A stretch of DNA of 64,000 nt, from positions 310,001-374,000 of the forward strand of contig NZ_FNBD01000004.1 of NCBI RefSeq assembly GCF_900102165.1. The letters run 5' to 3'. The first letter of the stretch is position 1. Every line of letters starts with the position of its first letter. Of the stretch, positions 9,768 through 18,777 are shown in pieces. Made by a program: the position numbers and the translations under genes. The notes beneath the pieces were generated by a model that was given only the letters and a program-made list of their open reading frames with translations, was not told where the DNA came from and ran no database searches. Source of the stretch: Cellulophaga baltica. Its GTDB lineage: Bacteria; Bacteroidota; Bacteroidia; Flavobacteriales; Flavobacteriaceae.

Positions 9768-9797
9768 TTTATACCTATATCACCATTTTTTGTACCT
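9768..9797 (+). promoter_or_regulatory. Direct repeat, candidate AraC-type operator
   Basis: TTTATACCT (9768-9776) and TTTGTACCT (9789-9797) are direct repeats offset by exactly 21 bases, two helical turns, which is the layout of tandem AraC-family sites. They lie about 70-95 bases before the nitroreductase start and just upstream of a -7-like TACATTTG at 9820-9827 that lacks a good -33 box, as expected for an activator-dependent promoter. This is inference from pattern only. Confidence 0.4.
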
Positions 9798-9819
9798 AAA
9801 AAAGACTTATTAGTGTTAT

Positions 9820-9827
9820 TACATTTG
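9820..9827 (+). promoter_or_regulatory. Candidate -7 element (TACATTTG) of the nitroreductase promoter
   Basis: Matches the Bacteroidetes TAnnTTTG consensus and lies 39 bases before the nitroreductase ATG. No TTTG box is visible at the usual distance upstream, consistent with activator dependence. Confidence 0.4.
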
Positions 9828-9865
9828 TAGCGAATTAATAAAACAACATTTTTAAAAAATATATT

Positions 9866-10540
9866 ATGAGTACGCCAAACATTTCAAAAGAAGACATCTT
9901 AAACGCATTTAACTATAGACACGCAACAAAAGAATTTGATGCAACTAAAGCTATTTCTGACGAGGATATGAAATTCATTTTAGAAACAGCACATTTATCT
10001 CCTAGTTCATTTGGTTTTGAACCTTGGCATTTTATTGTTGTACAAGATAAAGAATTGCGTGAGTTGTTAAAGCCTGTAGCTTGGGGAGCGCCTTTAAAAT
10101 TAGATACAGCTAGTCATTTTGTATTAGGGTTAGCTATGAAAGCGCCAATGGTAAAGCATGATGCAGAATATATTATGCACATGATGAAAGAGGTAAAGCA
10201 ATTACCAGCAGAAGTTATAGAAATGTATTCTAAGTTTTATAGAGAATTTCAGGAACGTGATTTTGATTTAGATACGGATAAAAAATTATTCGATTGGTCA
10301 TCAAAACAAACCTACATAGCTTTAGGAAATATGATGACATCTGCTGCTTTAACAGGTATAGATAGTTGCCCTATTGAAGGGTTTCATCAAGAAAAAGCAG
10401 AGGCCTTATTAAAAGAAAAATTTGGTGTAGATACAGATAAATATGGTTTAGCGTTTATGGTTGCTTTTGGATACAGAAAAGCAGCTCCTGAATTTGGTAA
10501 ATCTAGAAGAAACTTTGAAGATATAGTTACATTTAAGTAA
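9866..10540 (+). CDS. Nitroreductase-family FMN oxidoreductase
   Basis: A 224-residue protein of the NfsB-like nitroreductase family: an FMN-dependent, NAD(P)H-using reductase of nitro compounds, quinones or enals. Typical features are the N-terminal RHATKEFD (FMN phosphate-binding arginine), the segment SPSSFGFEPWHFIVV, and the C-terminal DSCPIEGF and GYR motifs. It is 28 bases upstream of an MDR reductase, and the two are likely cotranscribed. Together with the later cupin and SDR genes it suggests an electrophile or oxidative stress function. Confidence 0.9.
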   Translation: MSTPNISKEDILNAFNYRHATKEFDATKAISDEDMKFILETAHLSPSSFGFEPWHFIVVQDKELRELLKPVAWGAPLKLDTASHFVLGLAMKAPMVKHDAEYIMHMMKEVKQLPAEVIEMYSKFYREFQERDFDLDTDKKLFDWSSKQTYIALGNMMTSAALTGIDSCPIEGFHQEKAEALLKEKFGVDTDKYGLAFMVAFGYRKAAPEFGKSRRNFEDIVTFK

Positions 10541-10568
10541 GCATATCAATCTAAAAAAGTAATAAAAG

Positions 10569-11576
10569 ATGAAAGCAATAGGGCATAAAGAGAATCTTCC
10601 AATAGAAGATATTAAATCTCTACAAGACATAGAATTAGATACTCCAAAAGCAACAGGGAGAGATATTTTAGTAGAGATCAAAGCAATATCTGTGAATCCG
10701 GCAGATTTTAAAGTACGTGCAGGGATGCCTGTAGAAGGTGATGATTGGAAAATTATTGGTTGGGATGCTACCGGAATTGTAAAAGAAGTTGGAGAAGATG
10801 TTACGCTTTTTAAGGTTGGTGACGAAGTTTGGTATGCAGGAGATTTTACGCGTCAAGGAAGTTATGCGCAGTATCAAGTGGTAGACGAACGTATTGTGGG
10901 TAAAAAACCTGCTAGTATTTCGTATGCAGAAGCTGCTGCATTGCCGCTTACCACACTTACGGCTTATGAACTATTATTTGATAGATTACAGGTGGCTAAA
11001 GACGATGCGAATAAATCTATTCTAGTCATTGGTGCAGCTGGTGGTGTTGGTTCTATTTTAGTACAATTAGCCAAGAAGCTTACAAAACTGAACATTATAG
11101 GAACGGCTTCCCGTGAAGAAACTACAGATTGGTTAAAAGAATTGGGTGCAGACTCGGTTATTAACCACAGAAATAAATTGAGTGAGGAATTTGAAAAATA
11201 TAAGCTTCCTGCTCCTGATTATATCGTGAGTTTAAATGCTACCGAGCAACATGCAGACGAGATTGTAAAGGTCATTAAACCACAAGGTAAATTCGGTTTT
11301 ATTGATGACCCAAAGTCATTTAATGTAATGCCTTTTAAAAGTAAAGCAGTGTCTACTCATATTGAGTTGATGTTCACTCGTTCCATGTTCCAAACGGAAG
11401 ATATGGTAGAACAATACAACATCTTAAATGAAGTTTCTAAATTGATAGACAACGGAACTATTAAAACTACTTTAGGAGAAAACTTTGGAATTATTAATGC
11501 AGAAAACCTTAGAAAAGCACACGCTTTCTTAGAAACAGGAAAAGCAAAAGGTAAAATTGTTTTAGAAGGATTCTAG
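10569..11576 (+). CDS. MDR-family NAD(P)-dependent alcohol dehydrogenase / quinone oxidoreductase
   Basis: A 335-residue medium-chain dehydrogenase/reductase. The N-terminal GroES-like part contains NPADFKVRAG and GWDATGIV, and the Rossmann domain has GAAGGVGSILVQLAKK. The usual catalytic zinc cysteines are not seen, placing it with the zinc-independent quinone-oxidoreductase branch although such proteins are often labelled zinc-binding alcohol dehydrogenase. Likely reaction: NADPH-dependent reduction of quinones or alpha,beta-unsaturated carbonyls. It follows the nitroreductase closely. Confidence 0.88.
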   Translation: MKAIGHKENLPIEDIKSLQDIELDTPKATGRDILVEIKAISVNPADFKVRAGMPVEGDDWKIIGWDATGIVKEVGEDVTLFKVGDEVWYAGDFTRQGSYAQYQVVDERIVGKKPASISYAEAAALPLTTLTAYELLFDRLQVAKDDANKSILVIGAAGGVGSILVQLAKKLTKLNIIGTASREETTDWLKELGADSVINHRNKLSEEFEKYKLPAPDYIVSLNATEQHADEIVKVIKPQGKFGFIDDPKSFNVMPFKSKAVSTHIELMFTRSMFQTEDMVEQYNILNEVSKLIDNGTIKTTLGENFGIINAENLRKAHAFLETGKAKGKIVLEGF

Positions 11577-11603
11577 ACTCAATGAGTCAAATAATAAGGA
11601 CAT

Positions 11604-11649
11604 GTCACTTCGAGTGAATTTTGAGGCACGAGAAATTTGTATCGAGAAG
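11604..11649. repeat. REP-like intergenic repeat (one copy)
   Basis: The 46-base stretch beginning GTCACTTCGAGTGAATTTTG and ending GTATCGAGAAG has the CTTCGA...TCGAGAAG architecture that I associate with short interspersed repeats abundant in flavobacterial intergenic regions. Only one copy is in this window, so repeat status rests on memory of related genomes and needs a genome-wide search. Confidence 0.4.
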
Positions 11650-11699
11650 CCTAACTAAAAAGAATTTCACTGGAACTGACGAAATATATAAATAGAAAA

Positions 11700-12173
11700 A
11701 TGAATTTCAAATCAATTATAGCAGCACTAGCTGTAACTGCATTTTTTGCTAGTAATACAGCAAATGCACAGGTAAATACGATAGATTCTTTAGCCACTTC
11801 AAAAGTGCAGCATTTCAATTTTGATGATATGGAATCGGAAACGATTGGAGAAGGTATTCAGCGTAAATGGTTTCATGGAGAAAAAGGACAGATGACCATT
11901 TTTAATTTGGAAAAAGGGGCACATATTCCATGGCACCAACATCCTAATGAGCAGATTACCTATATCATGTCCGGTAAGGTTAAAATCAAGACGATTATAG
12001 ACGGCAAAGAGGAGTTTGTTATCGTTTCTGGAGGTGAGGTAATTGTGTTTCCAGAAAACATTCCCCATGAGTTTTGGGCTTTAGAAAAAACGGTAGATTT
12101 AGATGTACACGTTCCTGTGCGTCAAGATTGGTTGTCTAAAGAGCTTCCAGATTATTTGAAGAAAAGCGAATAA
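11700..12173 (+). CDS. Secreted cupin-domain protein
   Basis: A 157-residue protein with a signal peptide (cleavage likely after TANA, about residue 24) and a single cupin barrel. The metal-binding motif is recognisable as PWHQHPNEQITYIMSG with a second histidine in PENIPHEFWAL. Such proteins are periplasmic or extracytoplasmic; the function ranges from sugar isomerase to dioxygenase and cannot be assigned. One base separates it from the yellow-like propeller gene downstream, so the pair is almost certainly one transcript. Confidence 0.85.
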   Translation: MNFKSIIAALAVTAFFASNTANAQVNTIDSLATSKVQHFNFDDMESETIGEGIQRKWFHGEKGQMTIFNLEKGAHIPWHQHPNEQITYIMSGKVKIKTIIDGKEEFVIVSGGEVIVFPENIPHEFWALEKTVDLDVHVPVRQDWLSKELPDYLKKSE

Positions 12174-12174
12174 C

Positions 12175-13281
12175 ATGAAAAAACAACTAATTACACTTAG
12201 TATACTACTCTCTGTCATGAGTACAAATGCTCAGAAAACCTTAGCCAAAGCAGAAGTTTTTGCAACAGTAGACCAAGCTGTGGGGAATATTACTTTCACC
12301 AATGATGGCGATTTGGTATACAGTCATCATCCATTTTTCGGTCCAGAAATTAGAGTGGTCAAGTTTGATAAAAAAACAAATTCAACAACACCATTTCCTA
12401 ACCTAGAGTGGAATACTCCTAGAGCTACAGATGATAATTATTTGAGTAATGTTTTGGGTATCCGTAATGATGAAAACGGAGTTATTTGGATGTTAGATAT
12501 GGCACAACGTGATAACGTAACACCAAAAATGGTGGGTTGGAATACACATACCAATACATTGGAACGTATTTATTATTTACCAAAATCCGTAGTGCCAGCA
12601 ATTTCACAACCTAATGATATGGTGGTAGATACCAAAAATGGTTATTTTATTATAGCCGATGAAGGCATTGGTAATGGAGGTGAGGGTAGCAAAGCAGCTT
12701 TTATTATTGTAGATATGAAAACCGGCAAAGCACTTCGTGTTTTACAAGGAACACGTACTACGTTACCAGAAAATACACCAACAGTAATTGACGGAAAGCA
12801 TTTGGCTGTAAACGGTAAAGATTTATTGATTGGGAATGACGGAATTACTGCTGATGCTAATTTTGAATATATATATTATGGGCCATTAAACGGCACCAAA
12901 ATCTACAGAGTTAAAACATTAGACCTTGTAGACGAGACTTTGACCGAGGCTGCATTAGATAGCAAAATTGAAACCTACTCAGAGAAGCCGAATAATGGGG
13001 GAATGTCTATTGATAAAGAGGGCAATCTATATTTAACGGCTTTGGAAACAAAAAGTGTTGCTGTGGTTTTAGCTAAAGACCGTAGTGTGCACACAATGAT
13101 AAAAGATGATAATTTGGTATGGCCAGATGGCGTAAGTTACAATCATGTAGATGGTTACATGTATGTATCCGCAGCGCAAGTTAATAGAGGTGCAGCTTTT
13201 AACAATGGTAAAAGTATAGCTACGCAACCATTTTATATTTTCAGATTTAAACCTTTGGTAGAAGGCGTTTCTTTTAGATAA
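12175..13281 (+). CDS. Secreted major-royal-jelly/yellow-family beta-propeller protein
   Basis: A 368-residue exported protein with a signal peptide (about 1-20). Segments such as QPNDMVVD, YFIIADEGIG, PNNGGMSIDKEGNLYLTALE and WPDGVSYN are typical of the yellow/major royal jelly (L-dopachrome tautomerase-related) six-bladed propeller, related to gluconolactonases. Family members bind or isomerise small molecules, and some act as lactonases. It starts one base after the cupin gene ends; the cupin and propeller probably act together outside the cytoplasm. Confidence 0.82.
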   Translation: MKKQLITLSILLSVMSTNAQKTLAKAEVFATVDQAVGNITFTNDGDLVYSHHPFFGPEIRVVKFDKKTNSTTPFPNLEWNTPRATDDNYLSNVLGIRNDENGVIWMLDMAQRDNVTPKMVGWNTHTNTLERIYYLPKSVVPAISQPNDMVVDTKNGYFIIADEGIGNGGEGSKAAFIIVDMKTGKALRVLQGTRTTLPENTPTVIDGKHLAVNGKDLLIGNDGITADANFEYIYYGPLNGTKIYRVKTLDLVDETLTEAALDSKIETYSEKPNNGGMSIDKEGNLYLTALETKSVAVVLAKDRSVHTMIKDDNLVWPDGVSYNHVDGYMYVSAAQVNRGAAFNNGKSIATQPFYIFRFKPLVEGVSFR

Positions 13282-13334
13282 GCTTAACTACTTTAAGGTC
13301 GCTTTTAGTAAGATGCTAAAGACTGTTCTCACTT

Positions 13335-13360
13335 AAAAAGTCGCTTTAGGGCGACTTTTT
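13335..13360 (+). terminator. Rho-independent terminator after the yellow-like gene
   Basis: Ten-base-pair stem AAAAAGTCGC (13335-13344) / GCGACTTTTT (13351-13360) with loop TTTAGG and a terminal T run. It lies 53 bases after the stop of the upstream gene and just before the truncated AraC gene. Confidence 0.8.
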
Positions 13361-13389
13361 TCATAAAAAACCAACAAAATAATCCAACG

Positions 13390-13725
13390 ATGGCCAGGAC
13401 TATAATAGAGAATATTGTAATTGAGCAATACAAGGATCAATCGTATTTTACGTTTTGTAAATACACTACCATTCGTTTTTTTGAGATTTTATATTTTGAA
13501 AAAGGAAGTGGCGTTATTCGTATTAATGGTAAAACCGTGAGTTATACACCAAATAGTATTTTTGTTTTTGTTCCAGACGATATTTACATAGTAGAAGCCG
13601 ATACTGCAAGTACCGTTACAACTATTAAATTTTTAAAAAGTTTTTTTAGAGGTGACGTTTCACAAAATGTAAATCTCCCGGTGAACAATAGCAGAAAAAG
13701 TTTTGCCTATATTTTATCAACATAA
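13390..13725 (+). pseudogene. Truncated AraC-type sensor domain without DNA-binding domain
   Basis: This 111-residue frame looks like the N-terminal cupin half of a flavobacterial AraC regulator (TTIRFFEILYFEKGSGVIRI, SIFVFVPDDIYIVEA) but ends at ILST before any helix-turn-helix. The next gene starts nine bases later, so there is no room for the missing C-terminal domain. The last fifteen or so residues (NNSRKSFAYILST) look unlike the rest, as if read after a frameshift. It is probably a remnant of the local regulator, though a free-standing sensor protein is possible. Confidence 0.6.
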
Positions 13726-13734
13726 AAAATAACA

Positions 13735-14526
13735 ATGAAACATATATTAATTACAGGAAGCACAGACGGTATCGGTAAATTATTGGCGCTGCGTTTAGCA
13801 AACGAAGGTCATTTTGTGGCTATTCACGGTAGAGATACAACAAAATTACTAGCTACGTTAGCAGAAATTAAAACAGCATCTAACAACGAGAATGTAATTG
13901 GTTTTTTAGCTAATTTTTCTGATTTAGAAGCTGTTAAAAAAATGGCGATAGACGTAGAAAAGCAAATGCCTATTATAGATATTCTTATTAATAACGCAGG
14001 TTTATTTATGAGTAAGAATGCAAGTACAGCATCTGGTATAGATGCTCGTTTAGTGGTGAATTATTTAGCCCCTTACCAACTAACAGCAGCAATAGTACCC
14101 TTATTTAAAAAGGCAGAAGCACCACGTATTATAAATCTTAGTTCTGCGGCACAAGCACCAGTATCTTTAGAAGCTTTACAGAAGAATATTGGATTGGGAG
14201 CTAATGAGGCATATGCTCAGAGTAAATTGGCATTTACTATGTGGAGTTTTTCTTTAGCAAAGCAAGAACCATCCATTACGGTGGTAGCAGTAAACCCAGG
14301 GTCGCTACTAGATACCAAAATGGCAAAAGAAGCATATGGGCAACATTGGTCTCCAGCGGAAAAGGGAGTGGCTATTTTGTATGATTTAGCTTTGACAGAT
14401 TTAGCAGAAACGGGAACCTACTATGATAATGATAAAGGATTTTATTCAGAAGCCCACCCAGATGCTTATGATTCCAATAAAATTAGTACGCTAATTCAAT
14501 TAACAAAAGGTCTGTTGTCAAATTAG
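13735..14526 (+). CDS. Short-chain dehydrogenase/reductase
   Basis: A 263-residue SDR with TGSTDGIG at the N-terminus, LINNAG, INLSSAA and the catalytic YAQSK. The arrangement (loss of a strict NNAG-proximal acid, long C-terminal region with WSPAEKGVAILYDLA) resembles retinol-dehydrogenase-like SDRs. The substrate is unknown. It lies at the end of the block of stress-type oxidoreductases (nitroreductase, MDR, cupin) and immediately after the truncated AraC sensor, with which it may once have formed a regulated unit. Confidence 0.87.
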   Translation: MKHILITGSTDGIGKLLALRLANEGHFVAIHGRDTTKLLATLAEIKTASNNENVIGFLANFSDLEAVKKMAIDVEKQMPIIDILINNAGLFMSKNASTASGIDARLVVNYLAPYQLTAAIVPLFKKAEAPRIINLSSAAQAPVSLEALQKNIGLGANEAYAQSKLAFTMWSFSLAKQEPSITVVAVNPGSLLDTKMAKEAYGQHWSPAEKGVAILYDLALTDLAETGTYYDNDKGFYSEAHPDAYDSNKISTLIQLTKGLLSN

Positions 14527-14603
14527 ATTGATTATTAAAGGGCATAAACTCAAATAATAAGAGGATTTTTTCTTTGTATACAATGCTTAACCATTTAAAT
14601 AGA

Positions 14604-14611
14604 TATTTTTG
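14604..14611 (+). promoter_or_regulatory. Candidate -7 element (TATTTTTG) upstream of the YcaQ-like gene
   Basis: Fits TAnnTTTG and lies 35 bases before the ATG at 14647. A TTTG at 14573-14576 is 27 bases upstream, longer than the usual spacing, so the -33 box is uncertain. Confidence 0.35.
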
Positions 14612-14646
14612 CACCCCTAGCCAATTTGGTTTAACAGCAATTCAAT

Positions 14647-15855
14647 ATGAGTTTAAGAATTGAAAATCTTTCCCTTCGCGAGGTCCAAAAATTGGTGTTG
14701 TTATCACAAAGGTTACCTGCTTCAAAATTTGTGGGTACAGCTAGAAATGCTACGCTCACGGCTATAGAACATTTGGGGTATATTCAAATTGATACCATTT
14801 CTGTTATTGAACGCGCGCACCATCATACGTTATATAATCGGAATCCGAGCTACCAAGCGGCACATATACAGGAATTAATAGCGGATAAAAAAGTATATGA
14901 ATATTGGGCCCATGCGGCTTCCTTTCTTCCTATGGTCGATTTTCGTTTTAGCTTACCTCGCAAGCATGCGATTGCTTCGGGGAAACAAAAACATTGGTTT
15001 AAGCAAGATGCTAAACTTATGGATTTGGTGACAGCGCGTATAAAAGCCGAAGGCCCTTTGATGGCTAAAGATTTTGATAAAAAAGGAATCAAATTTGGTG
15101 AATGGAAGACGGCTCCTACCAAACAGGCCTTGGAGAATTTATTTATGCAAGGAGAGTTGATGATTACAAAGCGGGTAAATTTTCATAAAGTGTATGATCT
15201 CACAGAGCGGGTATTACCAAGCAGCATAAACACGACAACACCCACGCAGGAAGAATATGGTCGGTTTTTGATAACAAATTATTTACGTGCCAATGGGGTA
15301 GGGACCTTACAAGAAATGACCTATTTACTAAAGCATACCAAAGCAATAGTTACAGGGGCATTAAAGCAGATGCTGGTGCATGGTGAAATAGCGCAAGTAC
15401 GTGTTGCAGATAGTGATTATTATGTCTTACCAGAATCTCTTGAACTTTTAAATAAACCTTTATCGCGAAAAAAGCTCCATATTCTATCGCCGTTTGATAA
15501 TTTACTGATTCAAAGAAAACGAACATCTGCTATTTTTGGTTTTGATTATCTTTTAGAATGTTATGTGCCTCAGCATAAAAGAAAGTATGGCTATTTTTCA
15601 CTGCCCATTTTATGGAATGGAAAACTGGTAGCCCGAATGGATAGTAAAGTTGATAGAAAGAAAGAGATTTTTCATATTCATCAACTAACATTAGAAGCTA
15701 GTTTAAAGAACAAGGAAAAATTTGCAGCAGCATTGAATAAAGAATTGAAATCGTTTTTGATGTTTAACAAGTGTACAGCGGTTCGTTTGCATACAACTAG
15801 TCCTAGCTCTTTCCAAGAGTATTTTGAACAGTCTTATCCTGAGCTGTTGTCTTAA
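14647..15855 (+). CDS. YcaQ/AlkX-type winged-helix DNA glycosylase
   Basis: A 402-residue protein of the HTH_42 (YcaQ/AlkZ) superfamily, DNA glycosylases that remove bulky alkyl adducts and unhook interstrand crosslinks. The family motif reads GYIQIDTISVIERAHHHTLYNR with Q47-I48-D49, the QxD signature of the YcaQ/AlkX branch rather than the QxQ of AlkZ. Later segments (ILSPFDNLLIQRKR, FGFDYLLECYVPQHKRKYGYF) match the family C-terminal part. Length is typical. It is a single gene with its own apparent promoter. Confidence 0.88.
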   Translation: MSLRIENLSLREVQKLVLLSQRLPASKFVGTARNATLTAIEHLGYIQIDTISVIERAHHHTLYNRNPSYQAAHIQELIADKKVYEYWAHAASFLPMVDFRFSLPRKHAIASGKQKHWFKQDAKLMDLVTARIKAEGPLMAKDFDKKGIKFGEWKTAPTKQALENLFMQGELMITKRVNFHKVYDLTERVLPSSINTTTPTQEEYGRFLITNYLRANGVGTLQEMTYLLKHTKAIVTGALKQMLVHGEIAQVRVADSDYYVLPESLELLNKPLSRKKLHILSPFDNLLIQRKRTSAIFGFDYLLECYVPQHKRKYGYFSLPILWNGKLVARMDSKVDRKKEIFHIHQLTLEASLKNKEKFAAALNKELKSFLMFNKCTAVRLHTTSPSSFQEYFEQSYPELLS

Positions 15856-15994
15856 TAACGTTTGTGGGGGTAATCTATAAAAATTGCGATCATTTAAGGG
15901 CATGTTCAGATTTTGTTGAGTCTTAATTTTGATTTCCTATGGCAAATAACTGTATTTTTCATTTTTCTAAATTCTAATAAAAACCCCAATAAAA

Positions 15995-16933
15995 ATGAAG
16001 CATATTTATTTAATAGCTAGTTTAATTAGCCTTATGGTATTTTCCTGTAAAAAAGATAACAATTCAATTGATGAAAATACCCCAGCTGAAGTTTCCGAAG
16101 AACCAACCACAGATCCTGTTACTGAAACACCAGAGGAGACTGCTCCAGAGGTGGTAGATTATACTACGTTAACACCACCAACGCCTCCCGAAGGCATGAA
16201 GTGGGTAGCGGTTTCGGAACTTACGGATGAGTTTAATGACACTTTTGATACCGATAAATGGTTTAAACCTTTATGGAATTATGATGTTCCCGTAAATATG
16301 AAGGCAGAAAATGCTGGAGTAGCAGACGGTAATTTATGGATAAAAGCCACACTAGATGATACCCAAGAACGCTGGTTTTTAACTTCTAGAGTACAATCAA
16401 AAGCACAGATAAATTATCCAATATATACAGAAAGTAGCATCAAAACGGCTCATATTTCTGCATATAATACTTTTTGGTTAAACAATGGTGATATCTCAGA
16501 TAGAAACGAAATAGATATTATAGAAAACAATTCAAAACCTTCATGTGATTGTCAGCCAGATTTTCCATGGCAAATGAACTCTCAGTACTTTCACGTGGTT
16601 GATGGTGATACTAGAAGGAATAAAGGTAATTTTGATAATAGAACGCTTTCTGATGATAATCCATTAAAAGGAGTAAAATGGAATGAAGAATATCATACGG
16701 TTGGTGTGTACTGGAAAGACGCAAAAAATATACAATTTTATTTGGATGGCGAGCCCGCAGGAAGTGTTGTTTCTGAACGTGACTTTACGAGAGATTTAAA
16801 TGTTATCTGGGATTTATGGACTTTTGATGTGGATTGGCTAGGAGGTCTTGCTGTAAAAACAGATTTAACAGATGAGACTATAAATACGATGAAGGTAGAT
16901 TGGATCCATACATACCAATTAGTAGTAGAATAA
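15995..16933 (+). CDS. GH16 lipoprotein, porphyranase/agarase-like
   Basis: A 312-residue lipoprotein (lipobox MVFSC, Cys18) with an acidic proline/threonine/glutamate linker to about residue 65, then a GH16 domain. The catalytic motif is NEIDIIE: E172 nucleophile, D174, E177. Parts such as YNTFWLNNG, HTVGVYWKDAKNIQFYLDG, IWDLWTFDVDW and the end VDWIHTYQLV resemble beta-porphyranases and related agarases more than laminarinases or kappa-carrageenases. It is therefore probably a cell-surface endo-hydrolase of a sulfated or methylated agar. The exact GH16 subfamily is not certain. Confidence 0.85.
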   Translation: MKHIYLIASLISLMVFSCKKDNNSIDENTPAEVSEEPTTDPVTETPEETAPEVVDYTTLTPPTPPEGMKWVAVSELTDEFNDTFDTDKWFKPLWNYDVPVNMKAENAGVADGNLWIKATLDDTQERWFLTSRVQSKAQINYPIYTESSIKTAHISAYNTFWLNNGDISDRNEIDIIENNSKPSCDCQPDFPWQMNSQYFHVVDGDTRRNKGNFDNRTLSDDNPLKGVKWNEEYHTVGVYWKDAKNIQFYLDGEPAGSVVSERDFTRDLNVIWDLWTFDVDWLGGLAVKTDLTDETINTMKVDWIHTYQLVVE

Positions 16934-16954
16934 CTGAAATTAACATGTATTACA

Positions 16955-16994
16955 TTAAATGCTCCATTCTAAATCAGTAGAATGGAGCATTTAA
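16955..16994. terminator. Bidirectional terminator between GH16 and GH82 genes
   Basis: Perfect 17-bp stem: TTAAATGCTCCATTCTA (16955-16971) and its complement (16978-16994) with loop AATCAG, followed by AAATTTTT. It sits between convergent genes. Confidence 0.85.
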
Positions 16995-17012
16995 AAATTT
17001 TTACGCAATTTA

Positions 17013-18497
17013 TTAATTGCAAGAAGCAATGGTACCAATACCGTTATTACAGACTTTTGCAGTGTTGTGTTTTACATTTAAAATATAGTTGTTAGGAAAG
17101 CCTTGTACTTTAGATGTAATTAATTGTACATTATAATTACCCAAACTATTGTCTCTTTTTGTATTATCTATAGAAACTCCTAACGAAGGGCCATTATACT
17201 CAAAACCAGTAGGTCCCGGTTTACATAATTTAGACCATTCTGAACAAGGTAAATAGGGTAAGAAAGCCTGCTTTAGTTTAGCACCAGTATTTTTATAAAT
17301 TACCTTAATGTTACTTACGTTTGAAGTATCAAATTTCCCTGGTTTTATTCTGTTAACCGCAGGGTTAGCATGGTTGTAGGCTCTTTCATTAAAATCATTG
17401 GCAATACGGGCAGCCCAAGTTCTTCCATTATTACGTCTGTAAACAATTTCTACAGAACCTGCACCAAGTATTCCTTCTATGTAATTTTTAAAATCGTCAC
17501 CGGAAGCTCTATTTTCTTTGTCAAAAATTTCAATAAAACCATGCTCTACGCGAACAGCATATGCGCAACCTATGGCGGTAACATCATCTACCGTAACATT
17601 ACCATTCTCCATAAAATGTGGAGAAAACATTAAAGGCGTTAATCCATTTGTATTTTTAATTTTAGAAGCAAAAATAGCGTTAAGACCTCCTTTATTTGCG
17701 GTTTTCATCGCAAGATTATCAGTTTCTAAACGTAAGGTAACACCACCTGTACAGGCTAAATTTTTGAATAAGATATTATCTGCAGCATAGGCCTGAATTA
17801 ATCCGTAACCCGTATGGGCATCTAGCTGATTTATATTCTCAATAATACCATTATGTGGCCAAGCATTGCCGGTTTTGTCTGTAAAACTAATTAATATGGA
17901 AGCAAACACCGTTTTTTCATCCTTAATAGTCATATTAGCTATTTTAAAATTATTTACATTACCTACATCGGCAACAATAAGATTATTAGAGCTGTTTCCT
18001 CTTAAATCTACTATAAACTTACCCTCTTTACCACTTATACTCGCATTCTCAATTTTGTTCTCAGTTTTACTTGCAAAATCAAAAATTCTATGGTTTTGGG
18101 CAGCGACTAATCCTCTAGTTGGATAGATAACGGTCCCTTTTTTAATTTCTAAATGCACATTAGAGCGCATTCTAATTTTATTGAAATAATACGTTCCTTT
18201 TGGAATAGTTAAGACACCACCATTATTAGATTAGTTTCTAATAGCATTATTTAATTTGTCGCTATCATCATTTGAGTCGGAATTATTAGCTCCAAAATCA
18301 GTCACTAAATTCTTCTTGTTATTACGAACGGCGGCATTGGGTAGCGTGTAAAATTGGGAGGCAGAAACTTTCAAAACAGTGAGGTCTTCTGAAATTTCGG
18401 CTTCATTCTGGCTTTCTGTTTCTTCATAATTTTGCGAACATCCTAACGTAAGGAGCGCAATAGAAGCTACGTAAATAGTTTTTAAATGTACTTTCAT
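17013..18497 (-). pseudogene. GH82 iota-carrageenase, interrupted by an in-frame stop
   Basis: A single minus-strand frame from 18497 to 17013 (495 codons, near the family length of about 490) is broken only by a TAA at 18231-18233 (codon 89). Upstream part: lipoprotein signal (LLTLGC) and the N-terminal VTDFGANNSDSNDDSDKL. Downstream part: the parallel beta-helix. Read through, it has Q235, E258, D260 and H294; the spacings 23, 2 and 34 equal those of the catalytic Q222, E245, D247 and H281 of the Alteromonas iota-carrageenase as I recall them. So the active site is intact although the gene is split. TAA could come from TTA (Leu) or CAA/GAA/AAA by one change. Sequencing error, recent inactivation or readthrough are all possible. 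Confidence 0.82.
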
Positions 18498-18727
18498 TGT
18501 AAGATTTTTTTAAGGTTAAGGGCGCAAATTAGAGCCTTTGATCTGCAAGTGCTGCCTGTATATTATTCCAGTTAAGTACTATTTTACCCTCTATAGCTTG
18601 TGTTCTATGTTGACAAGGAAAGGTAGCATGCTGGGAACCCTTTTTATCTATGGTGTTTCGTGCTTTATTTTTTATAAAATATAGATTATGTATTATGATG
18701 TTGTAAATAATACGAATTTGTAAATAA

Positions 18728-18757
18728 TTTGTTTTATTTTTTGTCAAATTGATTTTG
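18728..18757 (+). promoter_or_regulatory. Candidate promoter of the PL7 alginate lyase
   Basis: TTTG (18728-18731), 18-base spacer, TGATTTTG (18750-18757), one mismatch from TAnnTTTG. The predicted transcription start falls just before the tandem operators, the classical position for repression. Confidence 0.4.
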
Positions 18758-18777
18758 TATAGATTTTTTTCGTAAAA

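Noticed and set aside
15995-16933. Kappa-carrageenase assignment for the second GH16
   Set aside because: The sequence around and after the catalytic motif fits porphyranase/agarase-type GH16 better; carrageenase-specific features were not seen.
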